A stretch of DNA of 64,000 nucleotides from Candidatus Dormiibacterota bacterium (GTDB taxonomy: Bacteria > Chloroflexota > Dormibacteria > Dormibacterales > Dormibacteraceae): NCBI GenBank assembly GCA_003151935.1, contig PLYZ01000055.1, forward strand, positions 32,782 to 96,781, written 5' to 3'. Numbering within the stretch: position 1 is the stretch's first letter; the number at the start of each line of letters is the position of its first letter. The position numbers and the translations under genes are program-made. Below are positions 25,632 to 34,032 of this stretch, one piece after another. Under the pieces are notes generated by a model, which was not told where the DNA came from, did not search any database, and worked only from the letters and a program-made list of their open reading frames with translations.

Positions 25632-27068
25632 GTGGAGCTGAGCAGATATATCCAGGTCCTAAGGCAACGCCTGTGGATGGTCATCGCCTGCCCGCTCATC
25701 GCCGCGCTAGCGGCGGGGATCGTCAGCTTCCTGCTCCCCCCGGTTTATGAAGCGCACGTTTCGCTGTACATAAAGCCGGCCCAGCCAATCTCATCCATCG
25801 ATCCCACGACGGGGCAGATCACCAGCGACCAGGTCCTGCGCACCTACGCCGACTGGATGACCCAGCGGCCAACTCTCGACTCGGTCGACACGCAGCTTGG
25901 CCTGGGGCTGCGCTACGAGGATCTGCTCAAAAAGATCACGGCGACGCCCCAACCCAACACTCTCCTGCTGGACGTCGCGGTGCAAGACACGAATGCCACG
26001 GTCGCCCGCGACATCGCCAACCAGCTGGTGGCCGATTTCATCGACACGGTCAAGAAGACCCAAGCAGCAGCGACCCAAGGAGCAAATGCTCAGCCGGTAG
26101 ACAACCTGGTCATCACCGCGCCGGCCGTGACTCCCGACAAACCCGTCTCGCCCAATAAGACCCTGAACGTCACCATTGCCTTCGCCGCAGGACTCCTGCT
26201 CGCCCTTGGCCTTGCGTTCCTGCTCGATTACCTCGACCAGTCGATCAAAGGCGACGACGACCTCATCGAGCGTCTGGGCCTGATCCCGATCGGCCACATT
26301 GCATGGATTCCGGTGGGCAAAGGCAAGCGCAGCGAGCTGGTCGCCCTCGATACGCAGTCCCCATCGTCAGAGGCTTTCAAGGCCCTTCGGACGGGCGTGT
26401 TGTTTTCCACTATCGAGCAGCAGCTGAAGGCCATCGTCATCACCTCGGCCGAGACGGGCGAGGGCAAATCGCGAACGGCGGCGAACCTGGCTATCGCCCT
26501 GGCGCAGGCGGGCCACAAGACGCTTCTGATCGATGCGGACTTCCGGCGCCCCTCGCAGCACCGAATCTTCGGCAAGATCCGCAACATCGGGCTGTCGAAC
26601 CTGATCCTCCAGGACGCCACCGAAAGTGATGCGATCACCTCGGTAGATGGCGTGCCCAACATGTGGCTGCTCCCCTCCGGTCCGACGCCACCGAATCCTT
26701 CGGAACTTCTGGGGTCACCCCGAATGCTGGAGGTGATGGCGAAACTCTGGCACGACTTCAGCTATGTGATCGTCGACACGCCGCCTGTCAACGCGGTGAC
26801 CGACTCAGCCATCCTCGCGGCCTCGGCGAACGCGACGATCCTGGTGGTCGAGCAGGGAAAAACCACATTCCCAGCGCTGAAGCACGCCAAGGAGATGCTC
26901 GAACGCGTCAAGGCCAATACGATCGGCGCGGTGATGAATAAAGTCCGCGCCTCGAGCGGTGCTTACTCCTACGGGTATGGCAACTACCTGCCGTCCCCCA
27001 ACGGGCACCCCGCGAAGGATCGGGCAGCCTCGGAATCGGAGCGCGAGAGCCACCCGGCCGAGACCTGA
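25632..27068 (+). CDS. Polysaccharide chain-length regulator / BY-type tyrosine autokinase (Wzc/CpsCD-like)
   Basis: 478 residues. Wzz domain first: RYIQVLRQRLWMVIACPLIA with TM1 at about 15-36, and TM2 at about 179-199 after the PVSPNKTLN motif. The cytoplasmic kinase part has EAFKALRTG (247-255), Walker A SAETGEGKS (272-280), A' LLIDADFRRP (298-307) and Walker B YVIVDTPP. A C-terminal Tyr cluster (Y445, Y447, Y449, Y452) is the expected autophosphorylation site. GTG start with GGGGAG about 17 bp upstream. It controls polymer length and export, and opens the 25632-30291 operon. Confidence 0.92.
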   Translation: MELSRYIQVLRQRLWMVIACPLIAALAAGIVSFLLPPVYEAHVSLYIKPAQPISSIDPTTGQITSDQVLRTYADWMTQRPTLDSVDTQLGLGLRYEDLLKKITATPQPNTLLLDVAVQDTNATVARDIANQLVADFIDTVKKTQAAATQGANAQPVDNLVITAPAVTPDKPVSPNKTLNVTIAFAAGLLLALGLAFLLDYLDQSIKGDDDLIERLGLIPIGHIAWIPVGKGKRSELVALDTQSPSSEAFKALRTGVLFSTIEQQLKAIVITSAETGEGKSRTAANLAIALAQAGHKTLLIDADFRRPSQHRIFGKIRNIGLSNLILQDATESDAITSVDGVPNMWLLPSGPTPPNPSELLGSPRMLEVMAKLWHDFSYVIVDTPPVNAVTDSAILAASANATILVVEQGKTTFPALKHAKEMLERVKANTIGAVMNKVRASSGAYSYGYGNYLPSPNGHPAKDRAASESERESHPAET

Positions 27069-27082
27069 CCCGCAGCTGTCCG

Positions 27083-27793
27083 TTGAAAGTCATCATCCCG
27101 GCTGCCGGCTTGGGTAAGCGGTTTGCGGCGGTCGGATTCACCTCACCAAAAGAGCTGCTGCTGCTCGGTGGCAAGTCATTGATCGCGCATGCCCTCGCAG
27201 AGGCCAAGCGCGCCGGGTTCGACTCGGCGGTCGTAGTTGTTTCGCCGGCGAAAGACTCACTTATCAGGTATCTCTCCGAGAATGAGACTCCGCTACCGGT
27301 CGAAACCGTTATTCAGCCACAGCCCCGCGGCATCGGCGACGCTGTGCTTCGCTGCTGGGATGGTGAGGCGATGGGAGTCTTGCTCCCGGACGATGTCGTC
27401 CTTGGGACTCAGCACTGGACGGATTTGGTTGATACGCACCGCCGATCCGGCGCTGCTGCTCTCTGCGTCCGGATGGTCCCGATCGAAACGGCGAGCCGGT
27501 TCGGCATCGTCGAGCGCGACGGCGATAGGGTAATTGGGCTCGTCGAAAAGCCGGCGCCCGCGACGAACACGTCAAACCTTGCGATCTTCGGGCGTTACGT
27601 GGTGACCGCACCGGTAATAGCCGGCCTGAAGGCGCTCCACACGGAAGGCGAAGTGGAACTCACCTACGGCTTTGCGGCCGCGATCGACACGCGGCAGGGG
27701 GTCCGCGCCGTCCTTTTCGAAGGCGAGTTTTACGACTGCGGCACTCCAGCCGACTACGCTAGTTCCTTAAGCAAATACGCTAGCTTGGCTTAA
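27083..27793 (+). CDS. Sugar-1-phosphate nucleotidyltransferase (GalU-like)
   Basis: 236 residues, TTG start 15 bp after the kinase. Nucleotide loop VIIPAAGLGKRF, then SPKELLLLGGKSLI, QPQPRGIGDAV and LLPDDVVLG, and a late VELTYGFAAAID with FYDCGTP. These are GalU (UTP-glucose-1-phosphate uridylyltransferase) features rather than RfbA or ManC. Because the next gene is a heptose kinase it could instead activate heptose-1-phosphate (HddC role). It is shorter than typical GalU (about 290 residues). Confidence 0.85.
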   Translation: MKVIIPAAGLGKRFAAVGFTSPKELLLLGGKSLIAHALAEAKRAGFDSAVVVVSPAKDSLIRYLSENETPLPVETVIQPQPRGIGDAVLRCWDGEAMGVLLPDDVVLGTQHWTDLVDTHRRSGAAALCVRMVPIETASRFGIVERDGDRVIGLVEKPAPATNTSNLAIFGRYVVTAPVIAGLKALHTEGEVELTYGFAAAIDTRQGVRAVLFEGEFYDCGTPADYASSLSKYASLA

Positions 27794-27832
27794 CCCGGCA
27801 GTAGCCAGACGCGGCCAGACCCGTTGCGACCT

Positions 27833-27856
27833 CTAGGCGCCTGCCTAGGCTTTTTT
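27833..27856 (+). terminator. Possible weak terminator or attenuator between the nucleotidyltransferase and hddA
   Basis: CTAGGC-GCCT-GCCTAG (27833-27848) forms a 6-bp stem, followed by GC and six T residues. It sits 40 bp after the upstream stop and 29 bp before the hddA ATG. The stem is short, so partial termination is more likely than a full stop. The T-run merges into TTGACT, which could be a -35 element for hddA. Confidence 0.45.
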
Positions 27857-27884
27857 GACTGTAGGCTTATCGCGTCAATAAACG

Positions 27885-28901
27885 ATGCTGATCGCGCGTG
27901 CACCGACACGCATCAGTTACGCCGGTGGGGGAACGGACATCGAGCCGTATTCCGCCGAGCACGGCGGAATGGTGGTCAGCGCCGCGATCGACAAGTACTT
28001 CTATGTCTTCATCGCGCCCAATGGGGACGGCGCGCTAGAGGTCAGCTCAGCCGACTATCGTGCCTTCCTTCGGTACGGGGCCAACGGTGACCCCATCGGC
28101 GTGGGTGGTGAGCTGACGCACGCCGAGGCCGCCCTCCAGTACGTAGGCATTACCCGCGGTTACTCGGTGTTCATGGCCTCGCAGGTCCCAGCGGGCACTG
28201 GCCTCGGCTCGTCCTCCGCCGTCGCGGTAGCCCTGATCAAGGGTCTAACCACGCTTAAGCACGTATCGCTCAGCAAGACAGAATTGGCGGCGGCAGCTTG
28301 TGAGATCGAGCTCGGACGGCTGCGGATGCCGATTGGGCGCCAGGATCAATACGCCTCAGCGTTCGGTGGGATCAACGCCATCCACTTCTCGGCGAACGGC
28401 GTTCGCGTGGAGAAGCTCGAAGTTCCATCCGGTACCCTCGAGCGCCTGCAGCAAGAAACCATGCTCTTTTACACGGGCTTGCTTCACGATTCGTCCGTGA
28501 TCCTTCGGGACCAGAAAGCTCGGATGACGGACCCCCAGCGCTCGAATCTCGAGAATTTGCACGCGATCAAGCGGGCGGCAGAGATGACCCGGGATGCGCT
28601 GCTCGAGGGCGCTGTTGAGCGTATAGGCCCGATCATGGATGATGCCTGGGAGGCCAAGAAGGGCCTCGGCAACGGGATCACCAACCAGACCATTGACAGC
28701 GCCTATAGCGCCGCCCGCCAGTCAGGCGCTCTCGGAGGGAAGATCGCCGGTGCCGGTGGTGGGGGCTTCATGGTCATGATCTGCCCACCTGACCGCCAGG
28801 GCGCGGTTGAGACAGCTCTACACGCACAGGGCTTGGTCCGGGCCGACTTCAACTTCGATTTTGCCGGCGCGCGGGTGCTCATGAACAATGTCGCGGACTG
28901 A
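27885..28901 (+). CDS. hddA: GHMP kinase, D-glycero-D-manno-heptose 7-phosphate kinase-like
   Basis: 338 residues. N-terminal ARAPTRISYAGGGTDIEPY is the sugar-binding start of HddA-type kinases. The ATP loop is PAGTGLGSSSAVAVALI, and the C-terminal GHMP motif is KIAGAGGGGFMVM. The predicted reaction is ATP-dependent phosphorylation of D-glycero-D-manno-heptose 7-phosphate at C1. The GmhA-GmhB fusion encoded at 30288 would supply the substrate and remove the 7-phosphate, so together they give heptose-1-phosphate for GDP activation. ATG 27885. Confidence 0.85.
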   Translation: MLIARAPTRISYAGGGTDIEPYSAEHGGMVVSAAIDKYFYVFIAPNGDGALEVSSADYRAFLRYGANGDPIGVGGELTHAEAALQYVGITRGYSVFMASQVPAGTGLGSSSAVAVALIKGLTTLKHVSLSKTELAAAACEIELGRLRMPIGRQDQYASAFGGINAIHFSANGVRVEKLEVPSGTLERLQQETMLFYTGLLHDSSVILRDQKARMTDPQRSNLENLHAIKRAAEMTRDALLEGAVERIGPIMDDAWEAKKGLGNGITNQTIDSAYSAARQSGALGGKIAGAGGGGFMVMICPPDRQGAVETALHAQGLVRADFNFDFAGARVLMNNVAD

Positions 28902-30291
28902 ATCAACCGTGCGTGCGCGCACCCTCAGCTGGGGTCGCGTTCGCCTTGTGCTCATTCTCTTCGATTTCAGCGCTGTCCTCTTGGCTCTTGAGGCCTCCAA
29001 CATCGCGCGCTATTCGCTCGGCTGGAGCCTCAACGGTGACATCTCAAGCCTGGACCCGCTGGTCCCTCCCTTATGTCTTGCGATCGCGCTGTTGAGCTAC
29101 CGCGTCTCCGATCTCTACTCGATGCAGCTCGTGGGCTCGGGCCTGAACGAGTACCGGGCCATCGTCATGAACACCACCTTTGCCTTCGCCGCCATCGTGA
29201 TCGTCGGATACATCGATCAAGGCTTGCACATTTCGCGCGCGTTCCTGCTGCTGTTCTGGTTGGCGGCCATCGTGCTGGTAGGCGCAGAACGCTTCATCGC
29301 AAGGCGGGTCGTTCGACGTTGGTCCGCATCACGAGGCGGCCTGCGTCGGGTGCTCGTGGTAGGCGCGAATGAGCAGGGGGTCCAAATCGCCGAGGAACTG
29401 TCAAGGAACCCGGCGGCGTGCAGCGTCGTCCTGGGCTTCCTTTCGGAGTATCGACCAGTTGGCCAATCGACGAACGGCAGCTTCAAGATCTTAGGCGAAC
29501 CGATGGAGCTTTACGAGGTTGCCAAGCGCGAGGGCGCAACGCATGCGGTCGTGGTGGAGTCGTCACTCAGCTGGGAAAGTCTGCGTTTCATCGTGCGGTC
29601 GATGCACGCCAGCCAAACACCTCAAGTTCTGCTGGCGCCGGGGCTGTTTGACGTTTCGGCGACCCCGCTGCGGTCCACCCAATTGGGTCGCGCCCTACTC
29701 CTGGCGCCCAGGGCGACGCGCATCTCTGGCTTTGAAGCGTTCCTCAAGCGCACGTTTGACCTCGGCGTTGCGATTCCCGTGCTGGTGCTGACCCTCCCGC
29801 TACAAATCGGGATCTGGGGCTACCTCAAATCGGCGGGTGCTGCGAGGCCGGTTGAAGTACTCCGTGCTTCAGGTTTCAGGGGCGCGCCGATCACTATCTG
29901 GCGGTTTGCCGGCGGAGCTCGACTACGTGCAAGTCACTTGACGCGACTGCCCTCACTCTGGCAGGTAATCAGAGGCAACGCGAGCCTGGTCGGACCTCGG
30001 CCAGTGCTCCTCGAAAACACTGGTCCTTATGAGCGCTGGGGCGATGTGCTCGCCGCTCTGAAGCCGGGGTTCATCGGACCGTGGTGGCTTTCGGGGCACG
30101 GCCGCCCGGCTGAGGTGAATGAAGAGATCGAAGCAGACCTGAACTACGCGCGCTCGTATTCGATCTGGCTGGACCTTCGCATCTTGCTCGCGGTGGGGTG
30201 GGCATTACTGACCAGCTGGCGGCACGCCGCCACCCCCGGACAACAACGACACGGCATCGGCGCGCCGGTGAACGCGGCGGACGAAGACTAG
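28888..30291 (+). CDS. WcaJ-like initiating sugar transferase with degenerate catalytic motif
   Basis: 467 residues; start overlaps the hddA end by 14 bp. Four N-terminal helices, a CoA-binding-like domain (RRVLVVGANEQGVQIAEEL, 153-171), then a transferase region: FLKRTFDLGVAIP (285-297), SLVGPRPVLLEN (366-377), LKPGFIGPWWLSGHGRPAEV. In this family the catalytic Asp-Glu sits in the (I/L)DELPQL motif before VGPRP; here the site reads LTRLPSLW (351-358), so both acids are replaced by Thr-Arg. The preceding Q-x-R/KFRTM region is also altered. It may be inactive, regulatory or newly specialised. An intact transferase is encoded at 31799. Confidence 0.82.
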   Translation: MSRTESTVRARTLSWGRVRLVLILFDFSAVLLALEASNIARYSLGWSLNGDISSLDPLVPPLCLAIALLSYRVSDLYSMQLVGSGLNEYRAIVMNTTFAFAAIVIVGYIDQGLHISRAFLLLFWLAAIVLVGAERFIARRVVRRWSASRGGLRRVLVVGANEQGVQIAEELSRNPAACSVVLGFLSEYRPVGQSTNGSFKILGEPMELYEVAKREGATHAVVVESSLSWESLRFIVRSMHASQTPQVLLAPGLFDVSATPLRSTQLGRALLLAPRATRISGFEAFLKRTFDLGVAIPVLVLTLPLQIGIWGYLKSAGAARPVEVLRASGFRGAPITIWRFAGGARLRASHLTRLPSLWQVIRGNASLVGPRPVLLENTGPYERWGDVLAALKPGFIGPWWLSGHGRPAEVNEEIEADLNYARSYSIWLDLRILLAVGWALLTSWRHAATPGQQRHGIGAPVNAADED

Positions 30292-31439
30292 CTTCGGATA
30301 CGTAGGGTCCCGTTGCGGCTGATGATCAACTCGACCGCTTCGGAGATGTCTTTCACGGTGTGGTCGGCTCCGTTCTCAGCCTTATCACCGATCCTACCGT
30401 CCGTGACGAGGATGCTGATGCAGCCCGCCGCCCGCGCTGCTTGGGCATCTGTCTCCCAATCGCCAATCATCACGGCCGAGTCGAGGTCGACGCCATATCG
30501 GTCTCGCGCCTGGAAGAAAAGTCCGGGAGCCGGCTTGCGGCACTCGCAGCCGTCCTCCGGGGTATGCGGGCAGACAAGGAACGCCTCTATCTCCCCACCG
30601 AACCGCCGCGCCTCATCAGCTAGGCGTGAGTGGATCCTGTCCACTTCGGCCAAAGTCGTTAGCCCGCGCCCGATCGCCGATTGATTCGTTACCACAAAGA
30701 CTCGATGACCCTGCTTCGACAACGTGCCGAGGGCCTCTAGCGCGCCGGGCAGGACCTCCATCTCCAAGCGGCTCTTCACGTAGTCATCTCGGTTTTTGAC
30801 GATTACGCCGTCGCGGTCAATCAGCACCGCGGGCTTGCGAGCGGACCGTCCGGCATCGAGTAGCAGCTTCGTCAACAGGTGTTCGAATAGCAGGTGCCCA
30901 GTTTCGACATGCCCGTAGTCGTAGGACGGCATGTGTACGTAGTGGTCGCAGAGATCGCGGGTGGGGCCGCCTGCGAGGCCTCCGAAAGCAATCGTCCTAA
31001 CGCCGATCCGCTTGGCGACCTCGATTGCCCTGATGAGGTTGGGCGAGTTGCCTGAGCACGAGATCAGGATCAGAAGGTCGCCCGCTCGCGCGTGTGTTCT
31101 GAGTTGGGCGGCAAATACGTTCTCGTAGCCAGTGTCGTTAGCTATGGCGGTGAGTGCCTCAACGTTGTCAGTCAAGGCGTGCGCCCGCAGCGGCTTGCGA
31201 CCGGGTATGAACGCTTGCTTCGATAAGTCATTTGCCATGTGGGAGGCCGTGGACGCCGACCCACCGTTGCCGACGATGAAGATGGCGCGGTCTTCTTCCC
31301 ATGCACTCCAAAGCACGTCGAGGCAGACGGCAAGCTGCTGAGGGTCGACGCCACGAATAGCCGCGACCATCCCGTCGAGGTAAGCGTCAATTGAGCCGAG
31401 TGGACGGCTCGCGAGTTTGGACGCCGGTGTTAAGCTCAA
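30288..31439 (-). CDS. GmhA-GmhB fusion: sedoheptulose-7-phosphate isomerase / heptose bisphosphate phosphatase
   Basis: 383 residues, two enzymes in one chain. Residues 1-195 are a SIS-fold phosphoheptose isomerase (IFIVGNGGSASTASHMANDL, LILISCSGNSPNL). Residues 203-383 are a HAD phosphatase of the GmhB type: LIDRDGV (D208, D210), VTNQSAIGRG, the zinc site C290-P-H292...C298-x-C300-RKP, and MIGDWETD. This converts sedoheptulose-7-phosphate to heptose-7-phosphate and removes the 7-phosphate after HddA. It converges on the WcaJ-like gene; the two stops share the palindrome CTAG at 30288-30291. TTG start at 31439. Confidence 0.9.
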   Translation of the reverse strand: MSLTPASKLASRPLGSIDAYLDGMVAAIRGVDPQQLAVCLDVLWSAWEEDRAIFIVGNGGSASTASHMANDLSKQAFIPGRKPLRAHALTDNVEALTAIANDTGYENVFAAQLRTHARAGDLLILISCSGNSPNLIRAIEVAKRIGVRTIAFGGLAGGPTRDLCDHYVHMPSYDYGHVETGHLLFEHLLTKLLLDAGRSARKPAVLIDRDGVIVKNRDDYVKSRLEMEVLPGALEALGTLSKQGHRVFVVTNQSAIGRGLTTLAEVDRIHSRLADEARRFGGEIEAFLVCPHTPEDGCECRKPAPGLFFQARDRYGVDLDSAVMIGDWETDAQAARAAGCISILVTDGRIGDKAENGADHTVKDISEAVELIISRNGTLRIRS

Positions 31440-31798
31440 ACTGCGTGCCTAATGGGGTGAGTCAGCCTTGGCAACAGACCTCCAATAAATGAAAGCCTAG
31501 ATCGGTCGGTGGCGGGCAAGCCCTGAACCCCTATGTTTCGAGTGGCGGAGGTCGATAACCTTGGAGGCGCCGAGGTTGACAGGTCTGGGAGGTGGTTGTC
31601 AAGCATGAGATGCAGCGGTGGGTCCTCTTGCATTGGCGAGGGCCGACGCTGCGACAGGAAAGCGTAAGGCAAATGGAGGCTAGCGCCAACCAAACTACTC
31701 GCGCTTTGGGCCTTCTGCGTCGCAGCGTTTAGTGGTACCCCGGCGGCAAGACACCGCCATTGTCAGCCGGGTGCCTTCGCAGAGTTTGGAGGAGAAGA
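31440..31798. other. Intergenic region between divergent genes
   Basis: About 360 bp between the GmhA-GmhB fusion (minus) and the small initiating transferase (plus). No convincing gene. TTGACA and its inverse TTGTCAA face each other across about 14 bp near 31575-31601 and could be an operator, but neither has a -10 hexamer at normal distance. The plus-strand gene is preceded by GGAGGAG at 31785-31793. Confidence 0.5.
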
Positions 31799-32470
31799 AT
31801 GTGCGCGGTGGCAGCGGGTAGCGGAGGGAGCGTTGGCTTCAACCAGCCTCGCGGGAGTCGGGCCATGGACGTCGCCCTTAGTCTCATTGGCCTGATTGCG
31901 GTCAGCCCCCTGCTCGTCGCCGCTTGCTTGGGTATCTTGGTAGAAGACGGTTGGCCAGTCATTCATCGCAGGAAGGTTCTCGGATTGGGTGGGTCTGAGT
32001 TCAAAGCGCTCAAACTCAGAACGATGCGGGCCGATGCAGACCAGTGGATCGTGCAGGAGCCGGCACTGTACGAGCAATACCGGGCGCATACGAAGTTGGA
32101 CAAGGACCCCCGTGTCACGCGACTGGGACGTCTGCTGCGCGGGCTCCATATCGATGAGTTACCACAGCTGGTGAACGTGCTCGCTGGGCAAATGAGCATT
32201 GTCGGACCTCGGATGATTCACCCATCAGAACTCGCCAGGTTCGGGTCATTTGGGACCGCACGTCTAAGTGTGCGTCCTGGAATTACCGGGCTGTGGCAGG
32301 TATCCAAAACTAGCTATGGCTACGACGAGAGAATAGCGCTCGATCGATTCTACATAGAGAACCATTCTTTGGTCCTCGACCTACGAATAGCTCTACTAAC
32401 CATCCCGTCGATATTTGGGTGGAGAACTAACCTCCTTCCGACGCCACCAAATCGCCTTGGTGGCAACTAA
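31799..32470 (+). CDS. Initiating phosphoglycosyl transferase (PglC/RfbP catalytic-domain type)
   Basis: 223 residues, ATG 31799 with GGAGGAG upstream. A single re-entrant hydrophobic segment (DVALSLIGLIAVSPLLVAAC, about 24-43) precedes FKALKLRTMRADAD (68-81), HIDELPQLVNVLAGQMSIVG (117-136; catalytic D119-E120), SVRPGITGLWQVSKTSYGYD, and a C-terminal LDLRIALLTIP. It transfers a sugar-1-phosphate from an NDP-sugar to undecaprenyl phosphate, the first step of the lipid-linked glycan. All active-site motifs are intact, unlike the WcaJ-like protein at 28888. Confidence 0.9.
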   Translation: MCAVAAGSGGSVGFNQPRGSRAMDVALSLIGLIAVSPLLVAACLGILVEDGWPVIHRRKVLGLGGSEFKALKLRTMRADADQWIVQEPALYEQYRAHTKLDKDPRVTRLGRLLRGLHIDELPQLVNVLAGQMSIVGPRMIHPSELARFGSFGTARLSVRPGITGLWQVSKTSYGYDERIALDRFYIENHSLVLDLRIALLTIPSIFGWRTNLLPTPPNRLGGN

Positions 32471-32492
32471 GCCCGGCCCTGTGGCAAGTCTG

Positions 32493-32756
32493 ATGTCTAA
32501 TCTGCCTGATCGCGACCGGTGCTTCGCCTGCGACTGCCGGGAGTTCAAAACCCTCTGGACCATCAATGGCAGGAGTATTGAGGTTTGCGGGCGTTGCGAT
32601 GCGCAATGTCTGGTCGGAAGGGCGCCTCGAGAGCAGGCCTTTGAATACGACGCACTAGACGCAAAGACTCGGGATTACCTGCGAGGGCGAGCACGTCGAC
32701 ACTACAAGTACCTACGCCGTCAAGGTTGGCCACCAGGTGGAAGTGGGTCAATTTGA
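32493..32756 (+). CDS. Small putative zinc-binding protein of unknown function
   Basis: About 87 residues from ATG 32493. Two cysteine pairs (CFACDC and EVCGRCDAQC) flanking WTINGRSIEV suggest a small zinc ribbon. The remainder is a basic helix (RDYLRGRARRHYKYLRRQ). An in-frame start at 32415 lies inside the upstream gene. It follows the initiating transferase by 22 bp and may be co-transcribed. Not recognised as a named family. Confidence 0.5.
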   Translation: MSNLPDRDRCFACDCREFKTLWTINGRSIEVCGRCDAQCLVGRAPREQAFEYDALDAKTRDYLRGRARRHYKYLRRQGWPPGGSGSI

Positions 32757-32789
32757 GTAGCTGCTGTTTGAATCGGCCTTAGGAAGCCT

Positions 32790-33503
32790 CTAAGAATGCC
32801 GCACGAGCCAATTGCTCCGGTCGAGGCGCTCAAAGTTCCATCCCGCCAGCAAAGCCTCGGCCTGAATTCGGTTGGCATCCGTCAACAGTTCCACGATCAA
32901 GATGGGATGCAGGCCGAGCAGCCGCTCGGCCCCGGCGAGTACATGCAACTCCCCGCCTTCCACATCGATCTTGACCAAATCCGGAGGTCCAAGAGATGCA
33001 AGCATCGCATCCAGCGTTACGCAGGCTACCTGCTCTCGGAGAGGACCCTCCCCGACCAGAGACCACAGGGCGCTAATTTCGTGTGGATATCGGTGCACCT
33101 GACCAGAACGATCGGTGTCACTCGCGGCGACCGGGTGAACGGTCATATTAGTGACGGCATTCATTCGCTGCCCTTCGCGCAGACGTGCGACGTTAGCCTG
33201 GACCGGCTCGAAAGCATGAACATGACCTGTGGGACCTACCAATCGACTGGCTATCAGGCTCATATATCCAATGTGGGCGCCCACGTCCCAGAAGACATGT
33301 CCTGGCTTCAGAAGATGTGTCATTGCCTTGACTACGGCCGGATCGAGAACACCGCGCAAATAGAACTTCTCTCTCCGGGGTTCGATCATCAGCCGGATGC
33401 CCCGAGCTGGGCCGGCAACAACTCGGATGGCCATCGGTCGGCTGGGCAGCAGGGGGTTGACGATCGGTCGCAGAATCCTAAAGAGCCACTCCACCCGAGC
33501 CAT
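32790..33503 (-). CDS. FkbM-family methyltransferase
   Basis: 237 residues. SAM core HVFWDVGAHIGYMSLIA, VHAFEPVQANVARL, and the FkbM motif DLVKIDVEGGELHVLAGAER. The first 65 residues are basic and hydrophobic (WLFRILRPIVNPLLPSRP), possibly peripheral membrane contact. Convergent with the small zinc protein. Likely methylates the local glycan. Confidence 0.83.
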   Translation of the reverse strand: MARVEWLFRILRPIVNPLLPSRPMAIRVVAGPARGIRLMIEPRREKFYLRGVLDPAVVKAMTHLLKPGHVFWDVGAHIGYMSLIASRLVGPTGHVHAFEPVQANVARLREGQRMNAVTNMTVHPVAASDTDRSGQVHRYPHEISALWSLVGEGPLREQVACVTLDAMLASLGPPDLVKIDVEGGELHVLAGAERLLGLHPILIVELLTDANRIQAEALLAGWNFERLDRSNWLVRHS

Positions 33504-33591
33504 TATCGGCCCGGGAGGTTTTGGCTAGGCGAGGTGAGCCTAATGACCCTTGACCGTTGGACCGTACCACTCAGGCGGGTCGGTTTAGGAT

Positions 33592-33844
33592 CTGGCTACG
33601 CCTGAACGCTCAAGCAAGCGCCCCCGCGATCTCAACCAGCTAGCCGCCAAGATAGCCGAGATCGCTACGGAGGGTTTGAAGCCCGCACCTGACTCGGGTA
33701 AGAATCCGGCCGCAGTGGCGCTGGGGCGGCTGGGTGGCAAGAAGGGTGGAGCAGCAAAGGGCGGCAAAATTGACAGCTGAGGAGCGCCGAGAGATCGCCC
33801 GGAATGCTGCGGTTAAACGTTGGGGCTCACGAAAGGACGGATAA
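33592..33844 (+). pseudogene. Frameshifted small basic KGG-type protein
   Basis: The frame from 33592 reads LATPERSSKRPRDLNQLAAK, continues to GKNPAAVALGRLGGKKGGAA, then stops at TGA 33778. In the +1 frame the reading continues LTAEERREIARNAAVKRWG to TAA 33842-33844. Together these match the widespread small basic proteins with a KRPRDPNQLA start, GGxKGG centre and (A/T)-x-ERREIA-x-xAA-x-RW end. One extra A in the AAAA run at 33766-33769 explains the break. The first codon is CTG rather than ATG. Either a decayed gene, an assembly indel or a recoding site. Confidence 0.65.
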
Positions 33845-34032
33845 GGCCTCGTAGGATTCTGAGGTCTTTCCATACAGAGAGTTGAATTCCTCCGGCTTTC
33901 CAGAGACTAGCGTCGCTCGTTCTGAGACTCAGTAGGGGCCGCTTGGCCCGACCCGCAACAGAGACGATTAAGGCTGGCCATGTGGCGTGTCTAGGTCCAG
34001 TTGCAGTCGCTGCCACCGCAGCTCAGGTCGGA

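Noticed and set aside
31436..31693. 85-codon minus-strand frame upstream of the GmhA-GmhB fusion
   Set aside because: No recognisable motif, no ribosome site, Pro/Leu/Ser-rich; it sits in a divergent promoter region.
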